From Bacillota bacterium (GTDB lineage Bacteria > Bacillota > Bacilli > Alicyclobacillales > SLC66), in assembly GCA_021828865.1 (NCBI GenBank), contig JAJZCW010000030.1:1-32023 (forward strand): a DNA stretch of 32,023 nucleotides, in the 5' to 3' direction. The notes under the pieces were generated by a model. The model did no database searches and had not been told where the DNA came from. It was given only the letters and a program-made list of their open reading frames with translations. The translations under genes and the position numbers were made by a program. Each line of letters opens with the position of its first letter. Position 1 is the first letter of the stretch. Shown one piece after another: positions 19,721-28,400 of this stretch.

Positions 19721-21154
19721 ATGGATTTTGAAACCGTCATCGGACTAGAAATTCATGTGGAATTAGCCACAAAAACTAAGATTTTCTGCAATTGTAAAAA
19801 CGAATTTGGCGCTCCTCCTAATACGCATGTTTGTCCTGTCTGCATGGGGAGTCCCGGTGTTCTTCCAGTGCTCAACGAAGAGGCACTGCGCCTTGGTATC
19901 CGCGCTGCGCTCGCACTTCACTGCGAGGTCAGACAAAGCAGCAAGTTTGACCGCAAAAATTACTTTTACCCGGATAATCCTAAGGCGTATCAAATTTCTC
20001 AATATGATGAACCTATTGGTGAACATGGCTACGTGGAAATTGTAGTAGGTGAGGAAAATAGACGGATTGGAATCACGCGAGTACACCTAGAGGAAGATGC
20101 GGGCAAACTCAACCACAGCGCGTATGGCGATTCGTCTTATGTCGACTTTAATCGAGCCGGAGTGCCGCTCATTGAAATCGTTTCTGAACCGGATATCAGG
20201 TCGGCAGAAGAGGCGAGGTTGTTTCTTGAGGAATTGAAGGCGATCATGCAGTATTGCCTGATTTCTGATTGTAAAATGGAAGAGGGATCGCTTCGCTGTG
20301 ATGCCAACATTTCTCTTCGACCTTTTGGACAAGAGAAGTTTGGAACCAAGACGGAAATCAAGAACATGAATAGTTTTCGCAATGTCCAACGGGGTCTTGA
20401 ATACGAGCGTTCTCGTCAGGAAAAAATCCTGCGTGGCGGTGATGCAGTGGAGCAGCAAACGCTGCGTTGGGACGAGACAACAGCCGCGACCATTTTAATG
20501 AGATCAAAGGAAGATGCGCATGATTATCGGTATTTCCCTGATCCGGATCTGCCGAGGATCTTGCTAACGGGAGCTTATATTGAGGATAGATTGAAGGAAA
20601 TTCCGGAGTTGCCAACGGATAAGCGCAACCGGTTTGAAAAGGAATATGGGATACCTGGTTATGATGCGGGGGTTTTGACCGCTTCAAGGGCACTCTCTGA
20701 GTATTTTGATGAGACTGCGAAACACGTGAAGGACCCGAAGGTGGCGAGCAATATCATCATGGGTGATGTGCTCGGTTATTTGAAAACGGCGGAAAAAGAA
20801 ATTGACGAGTTACCGATGACGCCTGCCCATTTAGTGGAACTCGTCGGTCTCATGGAAAATGGAACGATTTCCTCGAAAATTGCGAAAAATGTCTTAAAGG
20901 ACATGATGGAGTCGGGAAAAGCGCCAAAAGTCATCATCGAGGAGCAGGGACTGGTTCAAATCTCTGACGAGGGGCAATTAAAAGCCATTGCGGAGCGTGT
21001 GATCGCTGCTAACCCTAAATCTGTTGAGGACTATAGGTCTGGCAAGGAAAAAGCGATCGGTGCGCTGGTGGGCCAAGTGATGAAAGAAACAAAGGGAAAA
21101 GCCAATCCGCAAATGGTGAATCAAATCATCATTGATCTGATCAATCAAGCTTGA
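19721..21154 (+). CDS. gatB: Asp-tRNA(Asn)/Glu-tRNA(Gln) amidotransferase subunit B
   Basis: This 477-residue subunit binds the mischarged tRNA and carries the kinase/transamidase site that receives ammonia from GatA. Signatures are FETVIGLEIHVELATKTKIFC, CNCKN plus HVCPVCMGSPGVLPVLN (zinc-site cysteines), FDRKNYFYPDNPKAYQISQ, LRCDANISLRP, and the C-terminal YqeY-like helical tail ending in the NPQMVNQIIIDL type. It starts directly after the gatA TAG, with AAGGGGGA inside the gatA end as ribosome site. The presence of gatCAB implies that at least one of Gln-tRNA or Asn-tRNA is made indirectly. Confidence 0.97.
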   Translation: MDFETVIGLEIHVELATKTKIFCNCKNEFGAPPNTHVCPVCMGSPGVLPVLNEEALRLGIRAALALHCEVRQSSKFDRKNYFYPDNPKAYQISQYDEPIGEHGYVEIVVGEENRRIGITRVHLEEDAGKLNHSAYGDSSYVDFNRAGVPLIEIVSEPDIRSAEEARLFLEELKAIMQYCLISDCKMEEGSLRCDANISLRPFGQEKFGTKTEIKNMNSFRNVQRGLEYERSRQEKILRGGDAVEQQTLRWDETTAATILMRSKEDAHDYRYFPDPDLPRILLTGAYIEDRLKEIPELPTDKRNRFEKEYGIPGYDAGVLTASRALSEYFDETAKHVKDPKVASNIIMGDVLGYLKTAEKEIDELPMTPAHLVELVGLMENGTISSKIAKNVLKDMMESGKAPKVIIEEQGLVQISDEGQLKAIAERVIAANPKSVEDYRSGKEKAIGALVGQVMKETKGKANPQMVNQIIIDLINQA

Positions 21155-21171
21155 GGAGAGGGAGAAAGCGG

Positions 21172-22062
21172 GTGAGGCCAAGAATCCGCGTCATTTACAA
21201 TCCAACAGCAGGTAAAGAGGTAATGAAAGCGAAGCTTCATTATGTGCTGGACGTACTGGAACAGTCTGGACTAGAAGCTTCCACTTTTGCCACGAAGGGT
21301 GCCGGAGATGCGACCGCTGCGGCTGAATTTGCTGCAGATGAGGGATTTGACTATGTGGCAGCCTGTGGTGGGGATGGGACGATCAACGAAGTGGTCAATG
21401 GCCTCGCGCGAAAGGCGAAGCGACCGGTTCTTGGCATCATTCCGGCAGGGACAACTAATGATCTTGCGCGTGCGCTAGGGATTCCTTTACAAATTGAAGA
21501 AGCGGCAAAAACCATTGCCGAGCGCCATCAGATCCCATTTGATTTGGGGCAAATTGGAAGTAATCGATATTTTGTCAATATTGCCGCCTGCGGCAGACTG
21601 ACGGAAATCACTTACGATGTGCCGAGCAAAATGAAGACCATGCTTGGTTATATGGCTTATTATGTAAAAGGACTAGAACTACTACCAAGGCTTAGGCCTA
21701 TTCATTTACGTGTGGAGTCGGAGAATCAGCATTATGATGGCAAGGTGATGTTGTGCCTCATTACCAATTCGCGGCATGTGGCGGGTTTTCATGATGTGGC
21801 GCCAAAAGCGATGGTAAATGATGGGCTGTTTGATGTCATTTTGGTTAAGCGGACCAACCTTGGCGAACTCATCCGTTTGGTCGGCGCAGCGCTTCGTGGA
21901 GAGCACCTCGAGGATGAGCGAGTGGTTTATTTTCAGGCAAGAGAACTGCACTTATCTTCAAAAGAACCAGTGGAATTAAACATCGACGGGGAATATGGCG
22001 GTAGATTGCCTCACAATGTGCAAGTGAGGGCCAGTCATTTGTCCGTCATTGTGCCAAGTTGA
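21172..22062 (+). CDS. dagK: Diacylglycerol kinase family lipid kinase (DgkB/YerQ-like)
   Basis: This 296-residue DAGK-catalytic-domain kinase probably phosphorylates diacylglycerol released during lipoteichoic acid synthesis, returning it to phospholipid. The nucleotide-binding region is IYNPTAGKE at the N-terminus and AACGGDGTINEVVNGLA around residues 68-84, followed by LGIIPAGTTNDLARALGIP. The ending carries a typical DGE motif (NIDGEYGG). I start it at GTG 21172 after GAGGAGAGGGAG; the longer frame from 21151 overlaps the end of gatB and adds seven residues without relatives. The place after gatB matches the order in Bacillus subtilis. Confidence 0.9.
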   Translation: MRPRIRVIYNPTAGKEVMKAKLHYVLDVLEQSGLEASTFATKGAGDATAAAEFAADEGFDYVAACGGDGTINEVVNGLARKAKRPVLGIIPAGTTNDLARALGIPLQIEEAAKTIAERHQIPFDLGQIGSNRYFVNIAACGRLTEITYDVPSKMKTMLGYMAYYVKGLELLPRLRPIHLRVESENQHYDGKVMLCLITNSRHVAGFHDVAPKAMVNDGLFDVILVKRTNLGELIRLVGAALRGEHLEDERVVYFQARELHLSSKEPVELNIDGEYGGRLPHNVQVRASHLSVIVPS

Positions 22063-22094
22063 GAAAAAGAGAAGTGACAAGGAGAAGGTAAATC

Positions 22095-23510
22095 ATGAGC
22101 AGTCAATCTCAACGAACCGGACCGTCAATAGTGCCGCTTGAAATCGGTCAACAAATCGAAATGACAGCGGTGCGCACCGGGTTTCAAGGGGAAGGCGTGG
22201 CGAGGTTTGAGGGATTTGCTGTTTTTGTCGATGGGCTGATGCCTGGTGAAAAAGCACTCGTAAAGGTCAAAGAGATCAAGCACAGATTTGCGAGGGCAGA
22301 AATCATTCAACTTCTGACCAAATCGCATGAGCGGGTCGAACCGCGGTGTCCTGCGTTCGATGTGTGCGGAGGATGCCAGGTGCAGCACATGACGTATGAG
22401 GCACAAACCATATGGAAGCGTCAGTTGGTGGTAGATGCGCTTGAGCGTATCGGTCATTTTGATGCGGAATTTGCAAGCAACATCGTTGAACCAGTGAAGC
22501 CGATGGAGACGCCGTGGCGCTATCGCAATAAAGTCAGCTTGATGGCAGCTCCAAAGGGGAAGGGGTTTATCGCAGGGTTTGTAGAAGAAGGAACGCATGA
22601 ACCCGTCGCGCTGTCAGAGTGTTTCATTCGTCCTGAAATGCAAGATGAGATGGTAAAAGCACTTGTGGCAATTTTGCGGCGTTTTCATGTGGAAGCGTTT
22701 GATGAGAAAACAGGAAATGGCCAAGTGCGACAAATCCGCATTCGCAGCACGAAACACGGAGACACCATGGTAGTGATAGCGTCTGTGAAACCACTTAAAG
22801 ACGGACCTGCAATCGCAAAGGCGCTGGCGGAAACCCTTTTTACTTCGGGACGTGTGGTCAGTGTGGTGGAAGAGGTCATACGTTTCCTCAAAAAAGGTCG
22901 ACGATCGTCAGAAATTGCGCATGAGCATGTGCTCTTTGGCACTTCCGAATTAGTGGAAACGATATTGGGGCTGGACTTTTATGTATCGGCTCAGTCCTTT
23001 TTGCAAGTCAATCCGTTGCAGACGGCAGTGCTTTATCAGACGGCACTGGAAATGGCCGATCTCATCGGACAAGAAACAGTGGTGGATCTTTATGCGGGGA
23101 TTGGCACACTCTCCTTGGTGGCGGCTAAACATTCAGGCAAGGTCATCGGCGTGGAAAATGTGCCTGATGCGGTGAAGGATGCTAAGCGGAACAGTAAGCG
23201 AAACGGGGTGCAGAATGCAGAATTTTACTTAGGCCCCGCGGAGAAAGTCTTGCCCAACTTGGTGCAAGAGGGATTAACTGCTGATGTGGTAATGCTTGAT
23301 CCCCCAAGAGCAGGATGCAAACCGGAAGTGATTGACGCCATGATAGGGACTGGAGCAAACCGAATCGTCTATGTTTCCTGCAATCCTTCCACGTTAGCGA
23401 GAGACCTGGCGTTACTTGTGTCGCACGGATATACACTGCAACGCGTGGTTCCGGTTGATCTTTTCCCTCAAACTTATCATCTGGAATGTGTGGCGCTTCT
23501 TAGGAAATAG
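22095..23510 (+). CDS. rlmCD: 23S rRNA (uracil-C5)-methyltransferase, RlmCD/RumA family
   Basis: This 471-residue SAM-dependent enzyme has an N-terminal TRAM RNA-binding domain (about residues 14-75). The [4Fe-4S] cluster cysteines are Cys85, Cys91, Cys94 and Cys176. The SAM site is VVDLYAGIGTLSLVAAKHSGKVIGVE, followed by VMLDPPRAGC. The catalytic Cys429 lies in VYVSCNPSTLARDL. In Bacillus subtilis the corresponding enzyme methylates both U747 and U1939 of 23S rRNA; whether this one has dual specificity cannot be read here. ATG 22095 follows AAGGAGAAGG. It is the last gene of the gat operon. Confidence 0.93.
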   Translation: MSSQSQRTGPSIVPLEIGQQIEMTAVRTGFQGEGVARFEGFAVFVDGLMPGEKALVKVKEIKHRFARAEIIQLLTKSHERVEPRCPAFDVCGGCQVQHMTYEAQTIWKRQLVVDALERIGHFDAEFASNIVEPVKPMETPWRYRNKVSLMAAPKGKGFIAGFVEEGTHEPVALSECFIRPEMQDEMVKALVAILRRFHVEAFDEKTGNGQVRQIRIRSTKHGDTMVVIASVKPLKDGPAIAKALAETLFTSGRVVSVVEEVIRFLKKGRRSSEIAHEHVLFGTSELVETILGLDFYVSAQSFLQVNPLQTAVLYQTALEMADLIGQETVVDLYAGIGTLSLVAAKHSGKVIGVENVPDAVKDAKRNSKRNGVQNAEFYLGPAEKVLPNLVQEGLTADVVMLDPPRAGCKPEVIDAMIGTGANRIVYVSCNPSTLARDLALLVSHGYTLQRVVPVDLFPQTYHLECVALLRK

Positions 23511-23540
23511 GTGTACCCATCAAATCCAAACTCTTTCGCA

Positions 23541-23575
23541 TAAAGAAAAACAGGCCCACCACATCGGTAGACCTG
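23541..23575 (-). terminator. Terminator after the PIN toxin gene
   Basis: On the minus strand CAGGTCTACC (plus 23566-23575) pairs with GGTGGGCCTG (plus 23551-23560) over ten positions including two G-U wobbles. A T-rich tract follows (plus A-run 23546-23550). The wobble pairs mean the stem is much weaker on the plus strand, so it mainly serves the toxin operon. Confidence 0.7.
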
Positions 23576-23578
23576 CTC

Positions 23579-23602
23579 TTCCTAATTCCTAATAACGAAT
23601 AA
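23579..23602. repeat. Short heptamer-repeat island 1
   Basis: TTCCTAA occurs twice in tandem (23579-23592), followed by the degenerate units TAACGAA and TAAC. The island touches the toxin stop codon. Related seven-base units recur on the other side of the module at 24549-24591 and 24683-24697. Confidence 0.5.
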
Positions 23603-24073
23603 CTATGGATTCTTGTCATCCCCATTATCTTGACTCTCATTAGTCGACATTAGTTCAGTTGGAGTATAAACTGAAATACCCAATTTCATAAAATCCTTAA
23701 CGTTTACGCTTAATATTGAGGGAGACATCATCGCTTTCGCGTGTTCTGCAATGTAGGCATCCGCATAATCAACACCTTTTTTTGCATATTGATTTAATGC
23801 TTTTTCGACTACATCTTTTTCTTCCATCTCTACCCCTTTCATATTAATAAAAGAAATCAATAATGTAGCAACATCTGTTTTTTTTATATTGAAATTTTTT
23901 CCCATTAGGACATATACACATTCTCCAATCACAACAGGCGTCACTTTTAGTGTATACATCCCAGCATTTGACTGGTCTATCAGTATTTTTACCGAAGGGG
24001 TAAAGTCACGATTGGCTCTAAGAAAGTAGATAATGATGTTTGTGTCAATCCAAACGATGTCGACTGCCCCCAT
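23603..24073 (-). CDS. PIN-domain ribonuclease toxin (VapC-like)
   Basis: This 156-residue PIN-domain protein is probably a metal-dependent endoribonuclease toxin. The acidic site is visible: Asp10 in VWIDTNIIIYFLRA, Glu51 in VVIGECVYVL, Asp102 and Asp105 in GVDYADAYIAEHA, and Asp127 in SVNVKDFMKLG. The hydrophilic C-terminal tail after about residue 143 is rich in Asn, Asp and Ser. It begins two bases after the antitoxin stop with an AGGAGCG ribosome site inside the antitoxin's last codons, so its translation is coupled to the antitoxin. RNA target unknown. The gene has an intact frame and key residues and is probably functional. Confidence 0.8.
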   Translation of the reverse strand: MGAVDIVWIDTNIIIYFLRANRDFTPSVKILIDQSNAGMYTLKVTPVVIGECVYVLMGKNFNIKKTDVATLLISFINMKGVEMEEKDVVEKALNQYAKKGVDYADAYIAEHAKAMMSPSILSVNVKDFMKLGISVYTPTELMSTNESQDNGDDKNP

Positions 24074-24075
24074 GA

Positions 24076-24441
24076 TTATTCGCTCCTTGTTTGATGGGGC
24101 AAATTGTTGCGAATTGTTTCTTCTGCAATATTCCTTCTCTCCTCATTGAGGTCAAGAACGAAATGACCATCATCTTCTGGTTGGTTTAAAATTCCAAATA
24201 ATTCGTCCGCTGTGAGTAATCGAACAGGTTCTAGCCTTACCGTCCCATTTTCCAAGATAAACCGAACTTGGTCTCCTTCTCTAATGTTTAATTTGGTCCG
24301 TATCTCAATCGGAATCGTCACTTGCCCTTTACTTGATAGTTTTGCCAATTCCTCAATAGATTCTATGTTATTGGTTAGAAAAGATTCCTTTATCATCTGG
24401 CTCTCTTCCTCTCCGTTAGGTGTTTGATTCGATTTTTTCAC
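24076..24441 (-). CDS. AbrB/SpoVT-type antitoxin
   Basis: This 121-residue protein has an AbrB/MazE swapped-hairpin DNA-binding domain at about residues 34-73 (LSSKGQVTIPIEIRTKLNIREGDQVRFILENG). The C-terminal part (LLTADELFGILNQPEDDGHFVLDLNEERRNI) is of the kind that wraps and neutralises a PIN toxin. The start GTG 24441 has GAGGGG seven bases upstream. An in-frame ATG at 24396 with GAGGAAG is an equally good alternative and would remove 15 polar residues. It is first in a two-gene operon with the PIN toxin. Autorepression by antitoxin and complex is usual in the family and inferred here. Confidence 0.8.
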   Translation of the reverse strand: MKKSNQTPNGEEESQMIKESFLTNNIESIEELAKLSSKGQVTIPIEIRTKLNIREGDQVRFILENGTVRLEPVRLLTADELFGILNQPEDDGHFVLDLNEERRNIAEETIRNNLPHQTRSE

Positions 24442-24548
24442 GAAAATTCCCCTCTCATTTTATTCCGATTTCATTCGATTGTAAAGATGATCCAATAATG
24501 CTTACCAAATAATATATTCTTACTTGCCAAAGTATATGCATGTCATAT

Positions 24549-24591
24549 GGAGGTTAGAGGTTAGGGGATAGGGAGATAGGAAATAGGGAGA
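24549..24591. repeat. Purine-rich heptamer-repeat island 2
   Basis: Six tandem degenerate units of seven bases (one of eight) run through this stretch: the first two are GGAGGTT and AGAGGTT, the later ones follow an AGGRRAT pattern. The G-runs, four or more in a row with 2-4 G each, could also form a two-tier G-quadruplex on the plus strand. Confidence 0.55.
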
Positions 24592-24682
24592 GAAAAGGAT
24601 TAACGATAAAGGAAAAAATGCGCGCGGCTATACCTGATTTTTCACGATTTGACGCGGTTATTCGAAGATAACTGGTCTTGCC

Positions 24683-24697
24683 TGACTCCTGATTCCT
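24683..24697. repeat. Heptamer-repeat island 3
   Basis: TGACTCC and TGATTCC are adjacent and followed by TG, so two related seven-base units with a partial third. The unit resembles the reverse complement of island 2 and the TTCCTAA units of island 1. Confidence 0.4.
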
Positions 24698-24724
24698 GCA
24701 AAAAAATGCAACTTTAATCGTCCA

Positions 24725-24801
24725 AAACAATAAAGTTCAATCACCCATATATAGAGTTTAATAAAGGATAAATGGGAAAGCGGCGTGAGACTTTATTGTT
24801 T
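24725..24801. repeat. 12-bp perfect inverted repeat with 53-base centre
   Basis: AAACAATAAAGT (24725-24736) and ACTTTATTGTTT (24790-24801) are exact reverse complements separated by 53 bases. It may be a relic of a small mobile sequence or a transcribed stem; there is no T-run typical of a terminator. Confidence 0.45.
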
Positions 24802-24870
24802 GTGGAATAATATGTGAGCGTTTATTATACCGATACATAAGTTGTAATTCCTTATAATGTAGAGGTACTT

Positions 24871-25208
24871 TTAAGGTTCAATCAACCCTTTCGATGTCAC
24901 GCGAGATAACTCTTGTAAAATTTTAACGTTTAATTCAGGCGAAAGGATGGATTCTCCCTTTTCTAAACTTGTCATCAGGTGAAATAGTTGCTCTACATGC
25001 AAATATTTAAGCAAATAACCAGATGCCCCGATTTTGATGGCCTCAAATAACGACTCTTCCTCTTCCGAAGAGGTCAGCATCACAATTTTGCAATCGCTTC
25101 GTTGCCATTTAAGGCTGTAGCTACCACTTTATAACCTTGTTCCGCTAAGAGGTGTTGAAACAGATCCAGAAACAGCTGATGGTCATCTGCGATGAGTACT
25201 TTCATCAT
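24871..25208 (-). pseudogene. NarL-type response regulator, internally deleted and truncated
   Basis: The gene opens normally at ATG (plus 25206-25208, with GGAAGAGG upstream). It encodes a receiver start, MKVLIADDHQLFLDLF with the acidic pair, through ALNGNEAIAK, then a frame change near 25085. The other frame continues the same receiver from VMLTSSEEEE through GASGYLLKYL and ends at SPELNVKILQELS with stop at 24871. Missing are roughly the residues between alpha-2 and beta-4, which include the phospho-accepting aspartate, and the whole LuxR-type DNA-binding domain. A single internal deletion that shifted the frame plus a lost 3' end explains this. It is head to head with the hybrid kinases and may once have been their partner; that link is inference. 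Confidence 0.8.
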
Positions 25209-25312
25209 GTCCGTGTCCTCTTCCTTAGGGTTAATTCATTGGTTTATATAAAAATAGTCCTTTTATTGGTTAATGATTGCACTTTTTTATCCAAAAACTG
25301 TACTTATGGACA

Positions 25313-25342
25313 TTGCCAATTTAAGCATGTGCTCTTTACAAT
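25313..25342 (+). promoter_or_regulatory. Promoter of the hybrid kinase operon
   Basis: TTGCCA (25313-25318, 5 of 6) and TACAAT (25337-25342, 5 of 6) are 18 bases apart. A transcript from near 25349 would have a leader of about 55 bases before the first kinase. Confidence 0.55.
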
Positions 25343-25403
25343 GATAATAGTTATGACTATCTCTCTATTCTGAAAACTTATAAAAACAGGGGAGTCTCTA
25401 TAG

Positions 25404-28400
25404 ATGCAATCACAATATGAGAGCGTATTTGATCATATTTCTGAAGCCTATATGATGATATCGGAAAAATCGGACATGCTCGACATCAACCAAGCATTTT
25501 GTAGCATGTTGGGCTATGAAAAAGAGGAGTTAATCAACCGCTCTGTCTTTGATTTGATAGATGTAAAGGAATGGGAGTCGATGATGAAGGGCTCTCGTAA
25601 AATCATCTTCAAAAAAAAATCCGGTGAACTTTGTGATTGTGATGTGAAGGTGAGCCCGCTCCCTTTTATTGCTGGGCTCGGGAATCCAGTCGTATTAATC
25701 ATAAAAGAAAACACCCAGCGCCACCAATTAGACGAATTGCAAAAGCATATCGACGAAATTATTGATTTTCTTCCAGATGCCACTATGATCACGGATCACA
25801 ATGGGAAAATCGTATTTTGGAACCGAGCGATAGAAGAAATGACTGGAATTTCGGCTGCAGCGATGATTGGCAAGGGAGACTATGAGTACTCCCTACCATT
25901 TTATGGCGAGCGCAGGCCACTACTTGTTGATTTGGTGCAAATGCCTAACGATGAGATAGAGGGCAAATACAAAAATATACGAAAAGATAAGCACACCATC
26001 ACAGCACAAGTGGAGATCCCTAATCTAAGGGGGAAAAGACGATTTCTTTGGGTAACAGCGGCATCCATCTTCAATGAAGATAACAAAGTAATCGGATTTA
26101 TTGAATCGATTCGAGACATCACTGAATATAAGCTGTTGGAAGAAGAAAAAATGAATCAAAATGAACAAGAATTGGCAGATATCATTAATTTTTTGCCTGA
26201 CCCCACTTTAATTATTGATACTGAAGGGAAAGTAACATTTTGGAATCATGCGATGGAAAAAATGTCAGGGATCAAATCGGAAGACATCGTAGGAAAGGGA
26301 GATTATGAATATTCTCTGCCATTTTTCGGGGAACGACAACCTGTTCTTGCGAATTTAGTATTGAATCCGGAAACGGAAGTGGTTGAGCGATTCGGGGTGA
26401 ATTTAAGAAAAGGAGAGAGTATTTCCGTTGAAGCATGGGCGCCTTTACTGCATGGCGAAGGACGGCATCTTTTTACGACTGCTGCACCGCTCTATAATTC
26501 GAGTGGTGAAATCATTGGGGCTATTGAATCTATTCGAGATATCACAGAGCAAAAAAATGCCGAAAATTCAATGAAAGAAAACGAGTTTCGCTACAGACAG
26601 ATGATTGAAAATTTACCGGTAGGCATTCAGGTATTTGATAAGAACGGCATTCAGGAAATAGCTAATCATGCCATTGAAAAGATCTATCACATCTCTGCCA
26701 AAGACATTGTGGGTAAACGAAATATTCTCAAAGATTCTCAAGTGATACGCACAGGGGCGATTTCCTACATTCAAAGGGCACTGCAGGGAGAATCATTTAT
26801 AGGGTTGGAACATCCAGTGGATCTCAGTGAAACATTTGGTTCTGGAACAGTCATTTGGTTTAGGTCACAATACATTCCGATTAAAAATCTATCTGGCGAA
26901 GTGGTGGGCTTTGCGGCTGCTAACGAAGATATCACAGAGTTAAAGCAGTATCAACAGCATCTCGAAGAAATGGTGCAGGAACGGACAACAGCGCTGGTAG
27001 AGAGTGAAGAAAATTTACGCACTATGTTTGAGGATTCCTATGATGCGATGATGATGATGGATGAAAACGGCTTTTTCGATTGCAATCAACGCACACTGGA
27101 GATATTGGAAATAGATAGCAAAGAAGAGTGCATGAGCTACGGGCCAGTCGATTTTTCTCCAGAATATCAGCCAGACGGACGAGAATCGAGACTGGTGTTG
27201 CAGGAATATATAGAGCAAGCCTATGAAACTGGATTTGTCAATTTTGAATGGATAAGCAGACGCCATCGAAGTAAAGAAAATTTTGATTCAGACGTTCTTT
27301 TGTCCCGCATCAACCTGCACGGGAAATCAGTGATCCAGGCCACTGTGCGGGATATTACTGAACGTAAACGGATGGAAAATGAACTGCGTCAGGCCAAAGA
27401 AGACGCAGAGGCGGCCACGAGGGCCAAGAGCGACTTTTTAGCGAATATGAGTCACGAAATTCGTACCCCGATGAACGCCATCATTGGCATGACTTACCTC
27501 GCCCTCCAGACAGAACTTACCCCCAAACAACAAGATTACCTCGGAAAAATCCAGTTTTCTGCACAGTCGCTCCTTGGCATCATCAACGATATCCTCGACT
27601 TCTCGAAGATCGAGGCGGGCAAGCTCGACATGGAAGTGATCAATTTTGACCTTGATGAGACACTGACTGGTCTGTCGGACCTCCTCAGCATGAAGGCGTA
27701 TCAAAAAGGCATTGAGCTATTATTCCATTACACTTCGGATATTCCGCAAAAGTTAAAAGGGGATCCGCTGAGGTTGGGACAGATTCTCACCAATCTGACT
27801 AACAACGCGGTCAAGTTTACGGAACAGGGCGAAATTGTGGTGAAAATCGAACTGCTGCACAAAGATGAGCAAAAGGTGAGGTTGCAGTTTTCGGTGAAAG
27901 ACACGGGGATTGGCATGACGAAAGAGCAGCAGGGCCGACTGTTCCAGGCGTTTACCCAGGCGGATACCTCGACAACGCGCAAATATGGGGGCACAGGACT
28001 GGGACTGGCCATTAGTGCGCGGCTCGTCGCGATGATGGGCGGCGAGATTGGGGTGGAGAGCGAGCCGGGTCAAGGCAGTACGTTCTATTTCACAGCGGAG
28101 TTTGGGCTCAACCATGACGTGGAGGATCGGAAGCACAAGTGGCATCGCCTAGCGAGCAAGTCGATGAAAGTGATGGTGATCGATGATAATGCGGTGGCGG
28201 TGGAGATTCTTTTGCAGATGCTCGAATCGCTACGGTGCGAGGCGGTGGGAGTGGAAAGCGGAGAGAAGGGACTGGCGCTACTAGAACAGGCGGCGCAAAG
28301 TGAGCCGTTTGATCTGGTGTTACTCGACTGGCAGATGCCGGAGATGGATGGGATAGAGGTCGCGCGGCAGATTCGGGCAAGGGGATTTGTGCATGAGCCG

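Larger units (their letters stand above)
24442..24870. other. Intergenic stretch upstream of the toxin-antitoxin pair, no gene seen
   Basis: No credible coding frame is visible in these 429 bases. They hold the 5' region of the antitoxin gene, two heptamer-repeat islands (24549-24591, 24683-24697), a 12-base perfect inverted repeat (24725-24736 with 24790-24801) and otherwise AT-rich sequence. Composition changes abruptly around the purine-only tract near 24549-24600. Confidence 0.6.

Noticed and set aside
24871..25083. Small 70-residue protein of its own
   Set aside because: It is the second half of the disrupted response regulator; the first half is readable upstream in another frame.
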